Of a DNA stretch of 64,000 bases, positions 35,759 to 44,657 are shown in pieces; within the stretch, counting starts at the first letter, position 1; the number at the start of each line of letters is the position of its first letter. Both the position numbers and the translations under genes were made by a program. The stretch is from Streptomyces malaysiense (GTDB taxonomy: Bacteria; Actinomycetota; Actinomycetes; Streptomycetales; Streptomycetaceae): assembly GCF_000980885.2 (NCBI RefSeq), contig NZ_LBDA02000025.1, forward strand, positions 1-64,000, given 5' to 3'. The notes below the pieces were generated by a model. The model saw nothing but the letters and a program-made list of their open reading frames with translations, did not search any database and was not told the origin of the DNA.

Positions 35759-36826
35759 TCAAACTGGGCGTCCGGCCGCGGCGACGTACCCGGCGTACGC
35801 CTCCGCGATCCCCTCGGCGGACAGTCCGAGGTGCTCCAGGACGGTGTAGCGGCCCGGCCGGGTCTCCGGCGCGAACGCCACGGCCCGTACGAACTCCTCG
35901 TCGCTGAAGCCGATCTCCTCGGCCAGCACGGGCAGCCCGTGCCGGCGCAAGCACTCCACGATCAGAAGGGAACCCTCGCGGTCGTCGCGCAGATACGTGG
36001 CGAACGCGGCGCCGAGACCCACCTGTTCGCCGTGCGCGGCGGCCCGGTGGGGGTGGAGCAGGTCCAGCGCGTGACTGATCTCGTGGCAGGCACCCGAGGA
36101 GGGCCGGGTGTGCCCGGCTATCGACATGGCGATGCCGGTCAGCACGAGCCCCTCGGACAGCACGGTGAGGAACCCGTCGTCGCCGCAGCCGCCGGGGTGC
36201 CTGAGGACCGCCTCGCCGGCCTGACGGGCCATGGCCGCGGCGAGACCGTCGATCCGCTCGCCGTTGACCCGGTGGTCCAGTTCCCAGTCCGCGACCGCGG
36301 AGATGTTGGACAGGGCGTCGCCGATACCCGACCGCACGAAGCGCAGCGGGGCCTCGCGGATCACGTCGAGGTCGATGAACAGGGCGACCGGCGCGGGCAC
36401 GCCGTAGGAGCCGCGCCCCGCGTCGTTGTCCAGGTTGGACACGGGCGAGCAGATGCCGTCGTGCGAGAGGTTCGTCGGCACCACGACCAGGGGCAGGCCG
36501 ATCCGCGCCGCGGAGTACTTCGCACAGTCGATGATCTTGCCGCCGCCGATGCCCACGACCGCGTCGAAGTCGCCGGACTTCATCCGGTCGGCCAGGTCGA
36601 CCGCCTCGTCCAGGGTGCCGCCGCCCACCTCGAACCAGGTGGCGGCGGGCAGCGCCGGCGCGAGGCGCTCGCGCAGCTGGGCTCCGTAGCCGCGGCTGAC
36701 GGCGACGGCGAGCCGCCCGGAGCCCGAGATGCGCTGGTCGGCGAGGACACCCGCCAGATCGTCCAGGGCACCCGCGCGGATGTCCATGACGATCGGCGAG
36801 GGGAACAGCCGGGTCAGTACCGGCAT
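35759..36826 (-). CDS. sn-glycerol-1-phosphate dehydrogenase-like, iron-containing alcohol dehydrogenase family
   Basis: A 355-residue NAD(P)- and metal-dependent dehydrogenase of the EgsA/AraM branch. The nucleotide-binding region is VVGIGGGKIIDCAKYSA. PTNLSHDGICSPVS is the G1P-dehydrogenase signature. The metal ligands fall in HEISHALDLL and AAHGEQVG. Family enzymes reduce dihydroxyacetone phosphate to glycerol-1-phosphate. It overlaps the upstream nucleotidyltransferase gene by 13 bases, so the two products are coupled and may make a nucleotide-activated glycerol phosphate. The TagF-like polymerase is 3.4 kb away. Substrate is inferred. A G2P or other polyol-phosphate product is possible. 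Confidence 0.85.
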   Translation of the reverse strand: MPVLTRLFPSPIVMDIRAGALDDLAGVLADQRISGSGRLAVAVSRGYGAQLRERLAPALPAATWFEVGGGTLDEAVDLADRMKSGDFDAVVGIGGGKIIDCAKYSAARIGLPLVVVPTNLSHDGICSPVSNLDNDAGRGSYGVPAPVALFIDLDVIREAPLRFVRSGIGDALSNISAVADWELDHRVNGERIDGLAAAMARQAGEAVLRHPGGCGDDGFLTVLSEGLVLTGIAMSIAGHTRPSSGACHEISHALDLLHPHRAAAHGEQVGLGAAFATYLRDDREGSLLIVECLRRHGLPVLAEEIGFSDEEFVRAVAFAPETRPGRYTVLEHLGLSAEGIAEAYAGYVAAAGRPV

Positions 36827-37566
36827 GCGATCTCCCGCCCGCGGGCGAGGTCCTCGTGGTTGTCGATCTCGACCCAGTCGACGTCGCCGATGGGCGCCAC
36901 GTCGATGCGGAAGCCGCGGTCGACCAGTTCCTGGTAGCCGTCCTCGTAGTACAGCTGCGGGTCGCGCTCGAAGGTCGTGCGCAGGGCGTCCGCCAGCGCC
37001 TCGGCCGCGTCGCCCTCGATCAGCGTCACGCCGATGTACTCACCGGTCGCCTCGGCCGGGTCCATCAGCTTGGTGATCCTCGTCATGCCCCCGTCCGGGT
37101 CGACGACGACCTTCATCTCCTCGTCCGCCAGGGACTTCACGGTGTCCAGCGCGAGGATGATCTTCTTGCCCACGCCGCGGGCGGCGAGCAGCGTCTTCTC
37201 GACCGAGACCGGGTGCACGGTGTCGCCGTTGGCGAGGATCACACCGTCCTTGAGCGCGTCGCGCCCGCACCACAGGGAGTAGGCGTTGTTCCACTCCTCG
37301 GCCTTGTCGTTGTCGATGAGCGTCAGCTTCAGGCCGTACTTCTCCTCGAACTCGGCCTGGCGCGCGTAGACGGCCTCCTTGCGGTAGCCGACGATGACCG
37401 CGACCTCGGTCAGCCCGATCTCCGCGAAGTTGCCCAGGGTCAGGTCCAGGACGGAGACGGCCTCGGGCGCGTCCTGTGCGCTCACCGGCACCAGGGCCTT
37501 GGGCAGGGTGTCCGTGTAGGGGCGCAGTCGCCGTCCGGCGCCGGCCGCCAGCACGAGGCCTATCAT
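36814..37566 (-). CDS. sugar/alcohol-phosphate nucleotidyltransferase (phosphocholine cytidylyltransferase-like)
   Basis: A 250-residue NTP_transferase protein. It begins MIGLVLAAGAGRRLRPYTD and has the nucleotide-binding TLPKALVPV, the metal-binding NGDTVHPV (position of the GDxx motif), and the late YEDGYQELVDRGFRIDVAPIGD VDWVEIDNHEDL block. This form (about 240-250 residues, no left-handed helix) is typical of LicC-like cytidylyltransferases rather than sugar pyrophosphorylases. Given the coupled G1P-dehydrogenase-like gene, the likely product is CDP-glycerol or a related CDP-polyol (inference). First gene of a two-gene unit, downstream of rne. Confidence 0.85.
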   Translation of the reverse strand: MIGLVLAAGAGRRLRPYTDTLPKALVPVSAQDAPEAVSVLDLTLGNFAEIGLTEVAVIVGYRKEAVYARQAEFEEKYGLKLTLIDNDKAEEWNNAYSLWCGRDALKDGVILANGDTVHPVSVEKTLLAARGVGKKIILALDTVKSLADEEMKVVVDPDGGMTRITKLMDPAEATGEYIGVTLIEGDAAEALADALRTTFERDPQLYYEDGYQELVDRGFRIDVAPIGDVDWVEIDNHEDLARGREIACRY

Positions 37567-37625
37567 CGCGGTTTCTCTCCTTCGGTTCAGGGGCGCGGGC
37601 CCGGGACGCGGTGCCCCGGCCCGCC

Positions 37626-37669
37626 GAAAAAGCGGGTGCGGCCCTCTCCTCGCGGACAGGACCGCACCC
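37626..37669 (-). terminator. intrinsic terminator after rne
   Basis: On the minus strand the hairpin GGGTGCGGTCCT ... AGGGCCGCACCC (37669-37634) is followed by a T-tract (37630-37626), a classic Rho-independent terminator 20 bases past the rne stop. Confidence 0.85.
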
Positions 37670-37688
37670 AGGCGTGACCGGAGACCGG

Positions 37689-40600
37689 TCAGTCGACGGA
37701 GGCCGACTGCGGGGTCGCCGCGGTCTTCTTGGCCGCCGTCTTCTTCGTGGCGGCCGCCTTCTTGGCCGTCGTCTTCTTGGCGGCGGTCTTCTTGGCGGCG
37801 GTCTTCTTCGCCGCCGTCTTCTTGGTGGCCGCCTTCTTCGCCGTGGCCTTCTTGGCCGCCTTGCGAGCGGTCTTCTTGGCCGGAGCCGCGGTCTCCTCGG
37901 CCACGGCCTCCTCGGCGGGGGCCTCGGCCGCGGGAGCCTCCGCAGCCGCCGGGACGACCACGACGGCCGTCTCCTCGGAGGCGGTCGGCGCGGCCGTCTG
38001 CCGCACCGCGCGGCGGCGCGGACGGGCCGGTGCGGCGCTCTCGGCGGGCGCCGGCGCCGCCTCGGCGGCGGGCTCCGCCACCGGGGCCGCGGGCGCGGTC
38101 TCGGCGACGGTCACCACGGTGGCCTCGGCACCCGCGGGGGAACCGGCCGGTGCGGACACCTTCCGGGTCGCCCGACGGCGGGTACGGCCCTTGGGTGCCT
38201 CCTCGGCGGCCTCGGGGGCCGGAACCACCTGGTCCTCGGCGGCCACCGGCTCGGCCAGCGCCTCGACGGCCGGCTCGGGCAGCACCGGACGGGCCGCGGC
38301 CTCCTCGGCGGTGACGTCCTGCGCGGTCGGCACGACGGCCTCGGCGGCGGCGTCCTGCTCGGCGGCCTTCGTCCGGGCCGGCTTCCTTGCGGACTTCTCC
38401 GCCTTCGGCGCGCCCGCCGGGGCCGACGCGCGACGGCTCGCCCGGCGGCGGGTACGGCCGCGACCGGCCGCCGCCTCCGCCTCGGCGACGCTGCTGTACA
38501 GCTCCTCGTCCGGCGTGAACTCCGGGGCCGCGAGGGCGACCGGCTCCGCGACCTCGGCGGCCACCTCGGCGGCCGTCTCGATCTCCGGTTCCGCGGCCTC
38601 GCCGCTCTCCACGGCGACCGCGGCGGTCTCGTGCTCGTGCGGCTGCTCCTGCGCCTCGCCGCCACGGCCGCGCTTCTTGCGCTTGCCGCCGCCACCGGCG
38701 GTGCCGGGCTGCTCCACGTGCACGATGACACCGCGGCCGTTGCAGTGCACACAGGTCTCGGAGAACGACTCCAGCAGGCCCTGGCCGACCCGCTTACGGG
38801 TCATCTGCACCAGGCCCAGCGAGGTCACCTCCGCCACCTGGTGCTTCGTACGGTCGCGGCCCAGGCACTCCAGCAGGCGGCGCAGCACCAGGTCGCGGTT
38901 GGACTCCAGGACCATGTCGATGAAGTCGATCACGATGATGCCGCCGAGGTCGCGCAGCCGCAGCTGGCGCACGATCTCCTCGGCCGCCTCCAGGTTGTTC
39001 CTGGTGACCGTCTCCTCCAGGTTGCCGCCCTGGCCGGTGAACTTGCCGGTGTTGACGTCGACGACGACCATCGCCTCGGTCCGGTCGATCACCAGCGAAC
39101 CGCCGCTGGGCAGCCAGACCTTGCGGTCCAGCGCCTTGGCGAGCTGCTCGTCGATCCGGTACGTGGCGAAGACGTCGACCTCGGAGGTCCACTTCGACAG
39201 GCGGCCCGCGAGGTCCGGCGCGACGTGCGCGACGTACCCGTGGATCGTCTGCCAGGCGTCGTCACCGCTGACGACGACCTTGGAGAAGTCCTCGTTGAAG
39301 ATGTCGCGCACGACCCGGACGGTCATGTCCGGCTCGCCGTACAGCAGCGTCGGGGCGTTGCCGCTCTTCGCCTTCTTCCGGATGTCCTCCCACTGCGCCT
39401 GGAGCCGCTCGACGTCGCGGCGCAGCTCGTCCTCGCTCGCGCCCTCGGCGGCGGTGCGCACGATGACACCCGCGTCCTCGGGGACGATCTTCTTGAGGAT
39501 CGTCTTCAGCCGGGCCCGCTCGGTGTCGGGCAGCTTGCGGCTGATGCCGGTCATGGAGCCCTCGGGGACGTACACGAGGTAGCGGCCCGGCAGGGAGACC
39601 TGGCTGGTCAGACGCGCGCCCTTGTGACCGATCGGGTCCTTGGTGACCTGCACCAGCACCGACTGCCCGGACTTGAGGGCGGACTCGATGCGCCGCGGGC
39701 CGTTGGCCATGCCGAGCGCCTCGAAGTTGACCTCGCCGGCGTACAGCACGGCGTTGCGGCCCTTGCCGATGTCGATGAAGGCGGCCTCCATCGACGGCAG
39801 CACGTTCTGCACCTTGCCGAGGTAGACGTTGCCGACGTACGACGTCGACTGCTCCTTGTTGACGTAGTGCTCCACGAGCACGTTGTCCTCGAGGACGCCG
39901 ATCTGCGTGCGCTCGCCGTGCTGGCGGACGACCATCACGCGCTCGACGGCCTCACGGCGGGCCAGGAACTCGGCCTCGGTGATGATCGGGACGCGGCGGC
40001 GGCCCTGCTCGCGGCCCTCGCGGCGGCGCTGCTTCTTCGCCTCCAGACGGGTCGAGCCCTTGATGGACTGCACCTCGTCGGACGGCTCGCTCTGCTTGCG
40101 CGGCTCGCGGACCTTGACGACCGTACGCTCCGGGTCGTCGGAGGACGGCTCGCCGTCCGCGGCGGACTCACCGGCGCGACGACGGCGGCGACGACGGCGA
40201 CGGCTGCCGGCGCTGGAGCCGCCGGACTCCTCGCCGTGCGCCTCCTCGGCGTCCTCCTCCTCCTGCTCGGCGGTGTCCTCGGTGTCCTGCGCGGCCTGCT
40301 CGGCGGCCAGTTCCTCGGACTCCTCGCCGCCCTCGCCCTCGGCGGCGTCCCCGCGGCGGCGACGACGGCCGCCCCGGCGGCGCCGGCGACGCGAGGAGGA
40401 CTCCTCGTAGCCCTCGGCGTCCTCGGCCTCGCCCTCGGCGCCCTCCGGCTCCTCGTCCTCGTCCTCGGCGGGGGCCTCGGCGACCGGGGCCTCCTCGACG
40501 CGCTCGGCGCGGCGACGGCGGCGACGGCGCGAACCGGCCTCGGCACGCTCCTCCGCGTGCTCCTCAGGCTGCTGCGGCGGTGCGGGCTGCTCGGCCTCGA

Positions 40601-42014
40601 CCGGCTCGGCGGCCTCCGCGGCCGCCTCGGCGGCGGCCCGCTCGGGCGTCTGGAAGCGCGGCTCGGCGAACACCGGGGCCTGGAAGACGGCGACGGCGGG
40701 ACGGGCGGGACGGCGCGAGCCCTCCTCGGCCCCGGCGCCGCGCGCGGGCTCGGAGAAGCCGGACGCGGGGCGCACGGCCCGGCGCCGGGCCCGGCGCGGG
40801 GCGGGGGTCTCGGCGGCCCCGGACTCCTCGGCGGCGGCCGGCGCGGGCTCGGTGGTGGAGCGTGTGGTGACGGGAACCTCCGGGGTCTGCGCGGCCTCGG
40901 CGGGGGCGCTCTCGGGCGCGGTGACCCGGCGGGTGGCGCGACGGCGGCCACGACGCGGGCCGGCGTCCTCGCTCTCGGCCTCGGCGGCGGGGGCCTGAGC
41001 CTCGACGGCGGGCTCGGCGACCGGCTCGACGACCGGCTCGGCGGGGGCTTCCTCGGCGGCCTTCGGCGCACCGGTGGGCGCGGAGGCGCGGCGGGTGGCA
41101 CGACGGCGGGTACGGGCGGGGGCGGCCTCGGCGGCGGGCTCCTCGGCGGCCGGCGCGGCCTCCGGGACGTCCTCGACGGTGACCCGTACGACGGTCTCGG
41201 CGGCCTCGACGGCGGCGGGCGCACCCGCGGGCGCCGACGCACGACGCGCGGCACGGCGACGGGTGGGGGCGGCGGGCGCCGCCTCCTGGACCGGCTCGGC
41301 CTCGACGGCGGTCGGCGCTACGACGGTCTCCGCCTGCTCGACGGCCTCGGCGGCGGCGGGCGCACCCGCGGGCGCCGACGCACGACGCGCGGCACGGCGA
41401 CGGGGACGCGCGGCGGGCGCCTCGGCCTCGGCCGGGGTCTCGGTCGCGGCCTCGACGGCCGGTGCGGCGGTCTCGGTGGCCTCGGCGGCGGGCGCGGTGG
41501 CACGACGGCTGGTACGGCGGCGCGGACGCGCGACGGGCGCCTCGGCCTCGGCCGGGGTCTCGTCGGTGGCCTCCGCCTCCGCGCTCGGCGTGGCGACGCT
41601 GCGCGTGGCCCGGCGTCGGGTGCGCCGTGGTGCGGCCTCCTCGCCGACGACGACCTCGCCGCCCTCGGCGACCTCCGCGGCGGCGGCCGGCGCGACGGTC
41701 TCCGCGGCTTCGGCGGTCTCCGCGGCGGGTGCGCCAGCGGGCGCAGACGCACGGCGCGCGGCACGGCGGCGCGGACGCGCGGCGGGCGCGGCCTCCTCGG
41801 CCGCCTCGGGGGTCAGGGCCCCGGCGGCGGACCCCTCCGCCTCCTCGGGGTCCTCAGCGGCCGGTATGGCCGGGAGGGTGACCTCGGCGGGCGCCTCCGC
41901 CGCGACGGGCGGACCCGCCGGCCGGGAGGCGGCACGGCGACGCCTGCGCGGCGGCAGGGTGTCGCTCGGCGTGTTCAGTTCGGAACCCTCATTGGGTTCG
42001 GTCGGCTCCAGCAT
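37689..42014 (-). CDS. rne: ribonuclease E/G (RNase ES type), very long
   Basis: A 1441-residue endoribonuclease for rRNA processing and mRNA decay. The catalytic domain is central (about residues 690-1160). It opens with an S1-like region (SYVGNVYLGKVQNVLPSMEAAFIDIGKGRN). The metal-binding loop is VDVNTGKFTGQGG plus IIVIDFIDM, and the zinc-link is CVHCNGRG. Long disordered arms flank it: an N-terminal half with Arg clusters (RRRRRRAGE, RRRAARRASAPAGAP) and acidic runs, and a C-terminal Arg/Ala region ending in a KKTAAKK tract like histone H1. Larger than S. coelicolor RNase ES (about 1340). The ATG at 42014 follows GGGAGA. The intergenic stretch upstream (42015-42275) holds nothing recognised. 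Confidence 0.95.
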   Translation of the reverse strand: MLEPTEPNEGSELNTPSDTLPPRRRRRAASRPAGPPVAAEAPAEVTLPAIPAAEDPEEAEGSAAGALTPEAAEEAAPAARPRRRAARRASAPAGAPAAETAEAAETVAPAAAAEVAEGGEVVVGEEAAPRRTRRRATRSVATPSAEAEATDETPAEAEAPVARPRRRTSRRATAPAAEATETAAPAVEAATETPAEAEAPAARPRRRAARRASAPAGAPAAAEAVEQAETVVAPTAVEAEPVQEAAPAAPTRRRAARRASAPAGAPAAVEAAETVVRVTVEDVPEAAPAAEEPAAEAAPARTRRRATRRASAPTGAPKAAEEAPAEPVVEPVAEPAVEAQAPAAEAESEDAGPRRGRRRATRRVTAPESAPAEAAQTPEVPVTTRSTTEPAPAAAEESGAAETPAPRRARRRAVRPASGFSEPARGAGAEEGSRRPARPAVAVFQAPVFAEPRFQTPERAAAEAAAEAAEPVEAEQPAPPQQPEEHAEERAEAGSRRRRRRRAERVEEAPVAEAPAEDEDEEPEGAEGEAEDAEGYEESSSRRRRRRGGRRRRRGDAAEGEGGEESEELAAEQAAQDTEDTAEQEEEDAEEAHGEESGGSSAGSRRRRRRRRRAGESAADGEPSSDDPERTVVKVREPRKQSEPSDEVQSIKGSTRLEAKKQRRREGREQGRRRVPIITEAEFLARREAVERVMVVRQHGERTQIGVLEDNVLVEHYVNKEQSTSYVGNVYLGKVQNVLPSMEAAFIDIGKGRNAVLYAGEVNFEALGMANGPRRIESALKSGQSVLVQVTKDPIGHKGARLTSQVSLPGRYLVYVPEGSMTGISRKLPDTERARLKTILKKIVPEDAGVIVRTAAEGASEDELRRDVERLQAQWEDIRKKAKSGNAPTLLYGEPDMTVRVVRDIFNEDFSKVVVSGDDAWQTIHGYVAHVAPDLAGRLSKWTSEVDVFATYRIDEQLAKALDRKVWLPSGGSLVIDRTEAMVVVDVNTGKFTGQGGNLEETVTRNNLEAAEEIVRQLRLRDLGGIIVIDFIDMVLESNRDLVLRRLLECLGRDRTKHQVAEVTSLGLVQMTRKRVGQGLLESFSETCVHCNGRGVIVHVEQPGTAGGGGKRKKRGRGGEAQEQPHEHETAAVAVESGEAAEPEIETAAEVAAEVAEPVALAAPEFTPDEELYSSVAEAEAAAGRGRTRRRASRRASAPAGAPKAEKSARKPARTKAAEQDAAAEAVVPTAQDVTAEEAAARPVLPEPAVEALAEPVAAEDQVVPAPEAAEEAPKGRTRRRATRKVSAPAGSPAGAEATVVTVAETAPAAPVAEPAAEAAPAPAESAAPARPRRRAVRQTAAPTASEETAVVVVPAAAEAPAAEAPAEEAVAEETAAPAKKTARKAAKKATAKKAATKKTAAKKTAAKKTAAKKTTAKKAAATKKTAAKKTAATPQSASVD

Positions 42015-42275
42015 GCGGGCGTTTCTCCCGTCAGGCTCCCGGGCGCCGCGCCTGGTTCCGGCACCGGCCCGAAGGGGCCGTCCACCGGTGACGTCCGCGG
42101 CCACGCGATGCGCGATGGCCGCCGTCCGGGGCGCGGGCGCCGCACGGGAGCACTCTGTGTCCTGTCTCGCCGGTTCCGTACACCTTGTCGGTACGGCCTG
42201 GCGAAAGTCTTCTGGTCGGTGCGCTGCCCGACCCAGGTGGCTCCCGAGTACCAGGGCGGCGCTACGACGTCCGTC

Positions 42276-43052
42276 CTACGCGGGACCTTCCGGCGCCGGC
42301 GCCGTCGCGGCGGCAGCCGGTACGGCCGTTCGGGCCGTGGCTGCCTCGCGGTCGGGCGCGAGCGGGTCGGTCACCGTTCCGGTCTCTTCATCGAACAGCC
42401 CCTGCGCCAGCCTGGTCACCGCTGCGGGGACCGGCGGCGCCAGGTCGGCCACGGCGCGGAGACCGGACAGGACGTCGTCGGGTCGTACGGCAGGCGTCAC
42501 GTGCCGAACAACCAGCCGCAGTATCGCACAGGGCTGGTCGGTCGGCCCATCAGCCGGTGCGCCGTACGCCTGAAGGCTCGCCACGGCCGAGCGGGCGTCG
42601 AAGGTGCGCACACCGTTCTTGGCCATGCGCTGCACCTCGACGGACTCGGCCCCGTTGAAGGCCTCGACCGCGCGCTCGGCGTCGGCCGGATCGACTCCGG
42701 TGAGCCTGAGCTCCCAGACGGAGGCCGTCAGCCGGTCGGCGAGGCCCGAGGTGTGCGCCTCGACCGCGTCGACGATGTCGAGCCCGGCGGGCAGCGACTC
42801 GTCGAGGAGGACGCGCAGTGTCTCGGGGTCGCGCGACGCGGTGAGCGCGATCTCCAGGTACTCCGCCTCACTGCCGGTGCCGGTGGGTGCGGCATTGGCA
42901 TACGACACCTTGGGGTGCGGCGTGAATCCGGCCGAGTAGGCCATGGGCACGTCGGCACGGCGCAGCGCACGCTCGAAGGCGCGCTGGAAGTCTCGGTGGC
43001 TGGTGAACCTCAGGCGGCCGCGCTTGGTGTAGCGCAGTCGGATGCGCTGCAC
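42276..43052 (-). CDS. TIGR03936 family radical-SAM-associated protein (DUF2344)
   Basis: A 258-residue protein of DUF2344, often fused to or next to the TIGR03960 radical SAM enzyme. It begins VQRIRLRYTKRGRLRFTSHRDFQRAFERALRRADVPMAYSAGFTPHPKVSY and carries further family blocks. Its exact role is unknown. Its partner here is 4.9 kb away at 47916. GTG 43052 is the first standard start. Homologues begin about 14 residues earlier. Upstream, a CTG at 43094 is preceded by AAGGA at 8 bases and would extend the frame LGKRQPEGPPPAPA, so a CTG start is plausible. Confidence 0.85.
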   Translation of the reverse strand: MQRIRLRYTKRGRLRFTSHRDFQRAFERALRRADVPMAYSAGFTPHPKVSYANAAPTGTGSEAEYLEIALTASRDPETLRVLLDESLPAGLDIVDAVEAHTSGLADRLTASVWELRLTGVDPADAERAVEAFNGAESVEVQRMAKNGVRTFDARSAVASLQAYGAPADGPTDQPCAILRLVVRHVTPAVRPDDVLSGLRAVADLAPPVPAAVTRLAQGLFDEETGTVTDPLAPDREAATARTAVPAAAATAPAPEGPA

Positions 43053-43325
43053 CGCGGGTGCGGGCGGCGGGCCTTCGGGCTGTCGCTTGCCCAGTGTCCT
43101 AGTCCTTCGTGAGAGCGGTCGTACTCCTCTCAAGAGTACGTGCCGCAGCGCTCCCGGGTTCCCGCCGTGTCGACCGGGAACGAAGCGGGCACGGACGGCT
43201 ACCCTCCCTTCTGCTGACTTTGCCCCCTTCTGAACGATTCCCCGGAGGGTACGACGGCGGAGAACCGCGGCCGGCGCCTGCTCAGGACCCTCACCTTCTG
43301 GCTGCGTCCTGCGTTCACGCTGCGC

Positions 43326-44192
43326 GTGCTGGGCCGCTTCCAGCGGATCGCGGGCTTCGACCGCTCCATGGCCCTCGCCTCCAGCGCCCTGACCGCGCTG
43401 GTGCCGCTGGCGATCCTGGGCGCGGCGGTGCTGACCAGCGTCGGTTCGTACGACGTCGCACGGCAGCTGATCACGCGGTACGGCCTGACGGGCGAGGGTG
43501 CCGCGGCGGTCGACGCGCTCTTCGCCCCCGAGCAGCAACAGGTGAACGTCAGCGTCCTCGGCGTGCTGTTCCTCGCGGTCTCGGCACTGAGCTTCACCCG
43601 GGCCCTGCAACGCCTGTTCGAGCAGACCTGGGAGCTCCGGCCGCTCAGCGTGCGCAACACCCGCAACGGCCTGGGCTGGCTGCTCTCCGGCGCCTTCTAC
43701 ATGGCGATCAGCGCCCTGATCCACACCCTGCCGAGCGACGGCCGGGCGCAACTGATCAGCGTGGCGGCCGAGATGCCGGTGACCGCGGCCTTCCTGGTCT
43801 GGACCGGCGTCATGCTTTCCGCCCGCCGCGTCGCCTGGCGCGACCTGATCCCCTTCGGCATCACCGGCGCGGTGGCCATCGCGGCCTACTCCGTGGGCGC
43901 GACCCTCTACCTCCCCCACCTCTTCAACGCCTCCGCCCAGCGCTACGGCGTCGTCGGCGCCGTCTTCGCGATGATCTCCGCCCTCTTCGCGGTCATGCTC
44001 TGCATCGTCGGCGCCTCCGTGATGGGCCGCGAGATCCGCGACGAACTGACCCGCATCTCCCGCGGCGAACGCACCCCCGACGACGAGGTCCGCCGCCAAT
44101 GGAACGAGGTCGTCTCCCAGACCCGCTCCCGTTGGCACTCGGTCCGCCGCCAGGTGAGCCGCCATCGCTCCGACAACCCGCCCGACCATTGA
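43326..44192 (+). CDS. YihY/BrkB family membrane protein
   Basis: A polytopic integral membrane protein of the YihY/virulence factor BrkB family (288 residues from GTG 43326). It has about six hydrophobic segments, among them ASSALTALVPLAILGAAVLTS, SVLGVLFLAVSALSFTRAL and VVGAVFAMISALFAVMLCIVG. The basic C-terminal tail has an alternating Arg pattern. The frame is open from 43218 and the conserved N-terminal helix (LLRTLTFWLRPAFTLRVLGRF) begins before 43326. No ATG, GTG or TTG precedes it, but GGAGGG lies at 43244-43249, next to ACG codons at 43251 and 43254. The real start is therefore uncertain. Function (transport or sorting) unknown. Confidence 0.82.
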   Translation: MLGRFQRIAGFDRSMALASSALTALVPLAILGAAVLTSVGSYDVARQLITRYGLTGEGAAAVDALFAPEQQQVNVSVLGVLFLAVSALSFTRALQRLFEQTWELRPLSVRNTRNGLGWLLSGAFYMAISALIHTLPSDGRAQLISVAAEMPVTAAFLVWTGVMLSARRVAWRDLIPFGITGAVAIAAYSVGATLYLPHLFNASAQRYGVVGAVFAMISALFAVMLCIVGASVMGREIRDELTRISRGERTPDDEVRRQWNEVVSQTRSRWHSVRRQVSRHRSDNPPDH

Positions 44193-44657
44193 TCTCGGCC
44201 ACGGAGACAAGGACCGCCCACCGACAATTCGCCGACCCATAGGGGCATCGACGGAAATATCCCGGCAGACCGCACCGAACATCCGAACAGAATGCGGGCA
44301 CCCGCGATTCCGCGAGCCTCGGTTCACCGCTCACCAGAGCGGGAAGATCCAGTTCAGCGGCGGTCCGGACATCGAGTCCGATGACGCTCTCGGCACCGGC
44401 GACGGCGATATACACCTTCCCTCGAAGCCGCTTTTGCGCCCCCTTTCGCGACCGCTTTCCCGAGAGGCGGATCGCCCCGAATTCACCGCCTCGAAGCCGC
44501 CCGCGCGCGGCACGGAAAACTACGCCATCACGCGCCTCGACCGTGGCCGGGAGCGTGTCACGTCGGCCCTCCCCGGCCACCCTTGATAGCGTCCGCTCGC
44601 CGAAATAACCCATAAAAGGCCGATTCGCGTCGGCTGGTGGTCGAAAGGAAACGGACC
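44193..44657. other. 465-base intergenic region
   Basis: No gene can be supported on either strand. It is less G+C-rich than the flanking genes (e.g. GACGGAAATATCCCGG near 44250). It contains the control region of the FAD oxidase gene; AAAGGA precedes that start. Confidence 0.4.

Noticed and set aside
42014..42104. Upstream ATG of rne, 30 codons before the chosen start
   Set aside because: The extra residues are Arg/Gly-rich and unconserved-looking, and the ATG at 42014 has GGGAGA at proper distance.
37476..43112. A 1878-codon open frame on the plus strand opposite rne
   Set aside because: Its residues are a Gly/Arg/Leu mix typical of the complementary frame of Ala/Glu/Arg-rich coding DNA. 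rne on the other strand has clear catalytic motifs.
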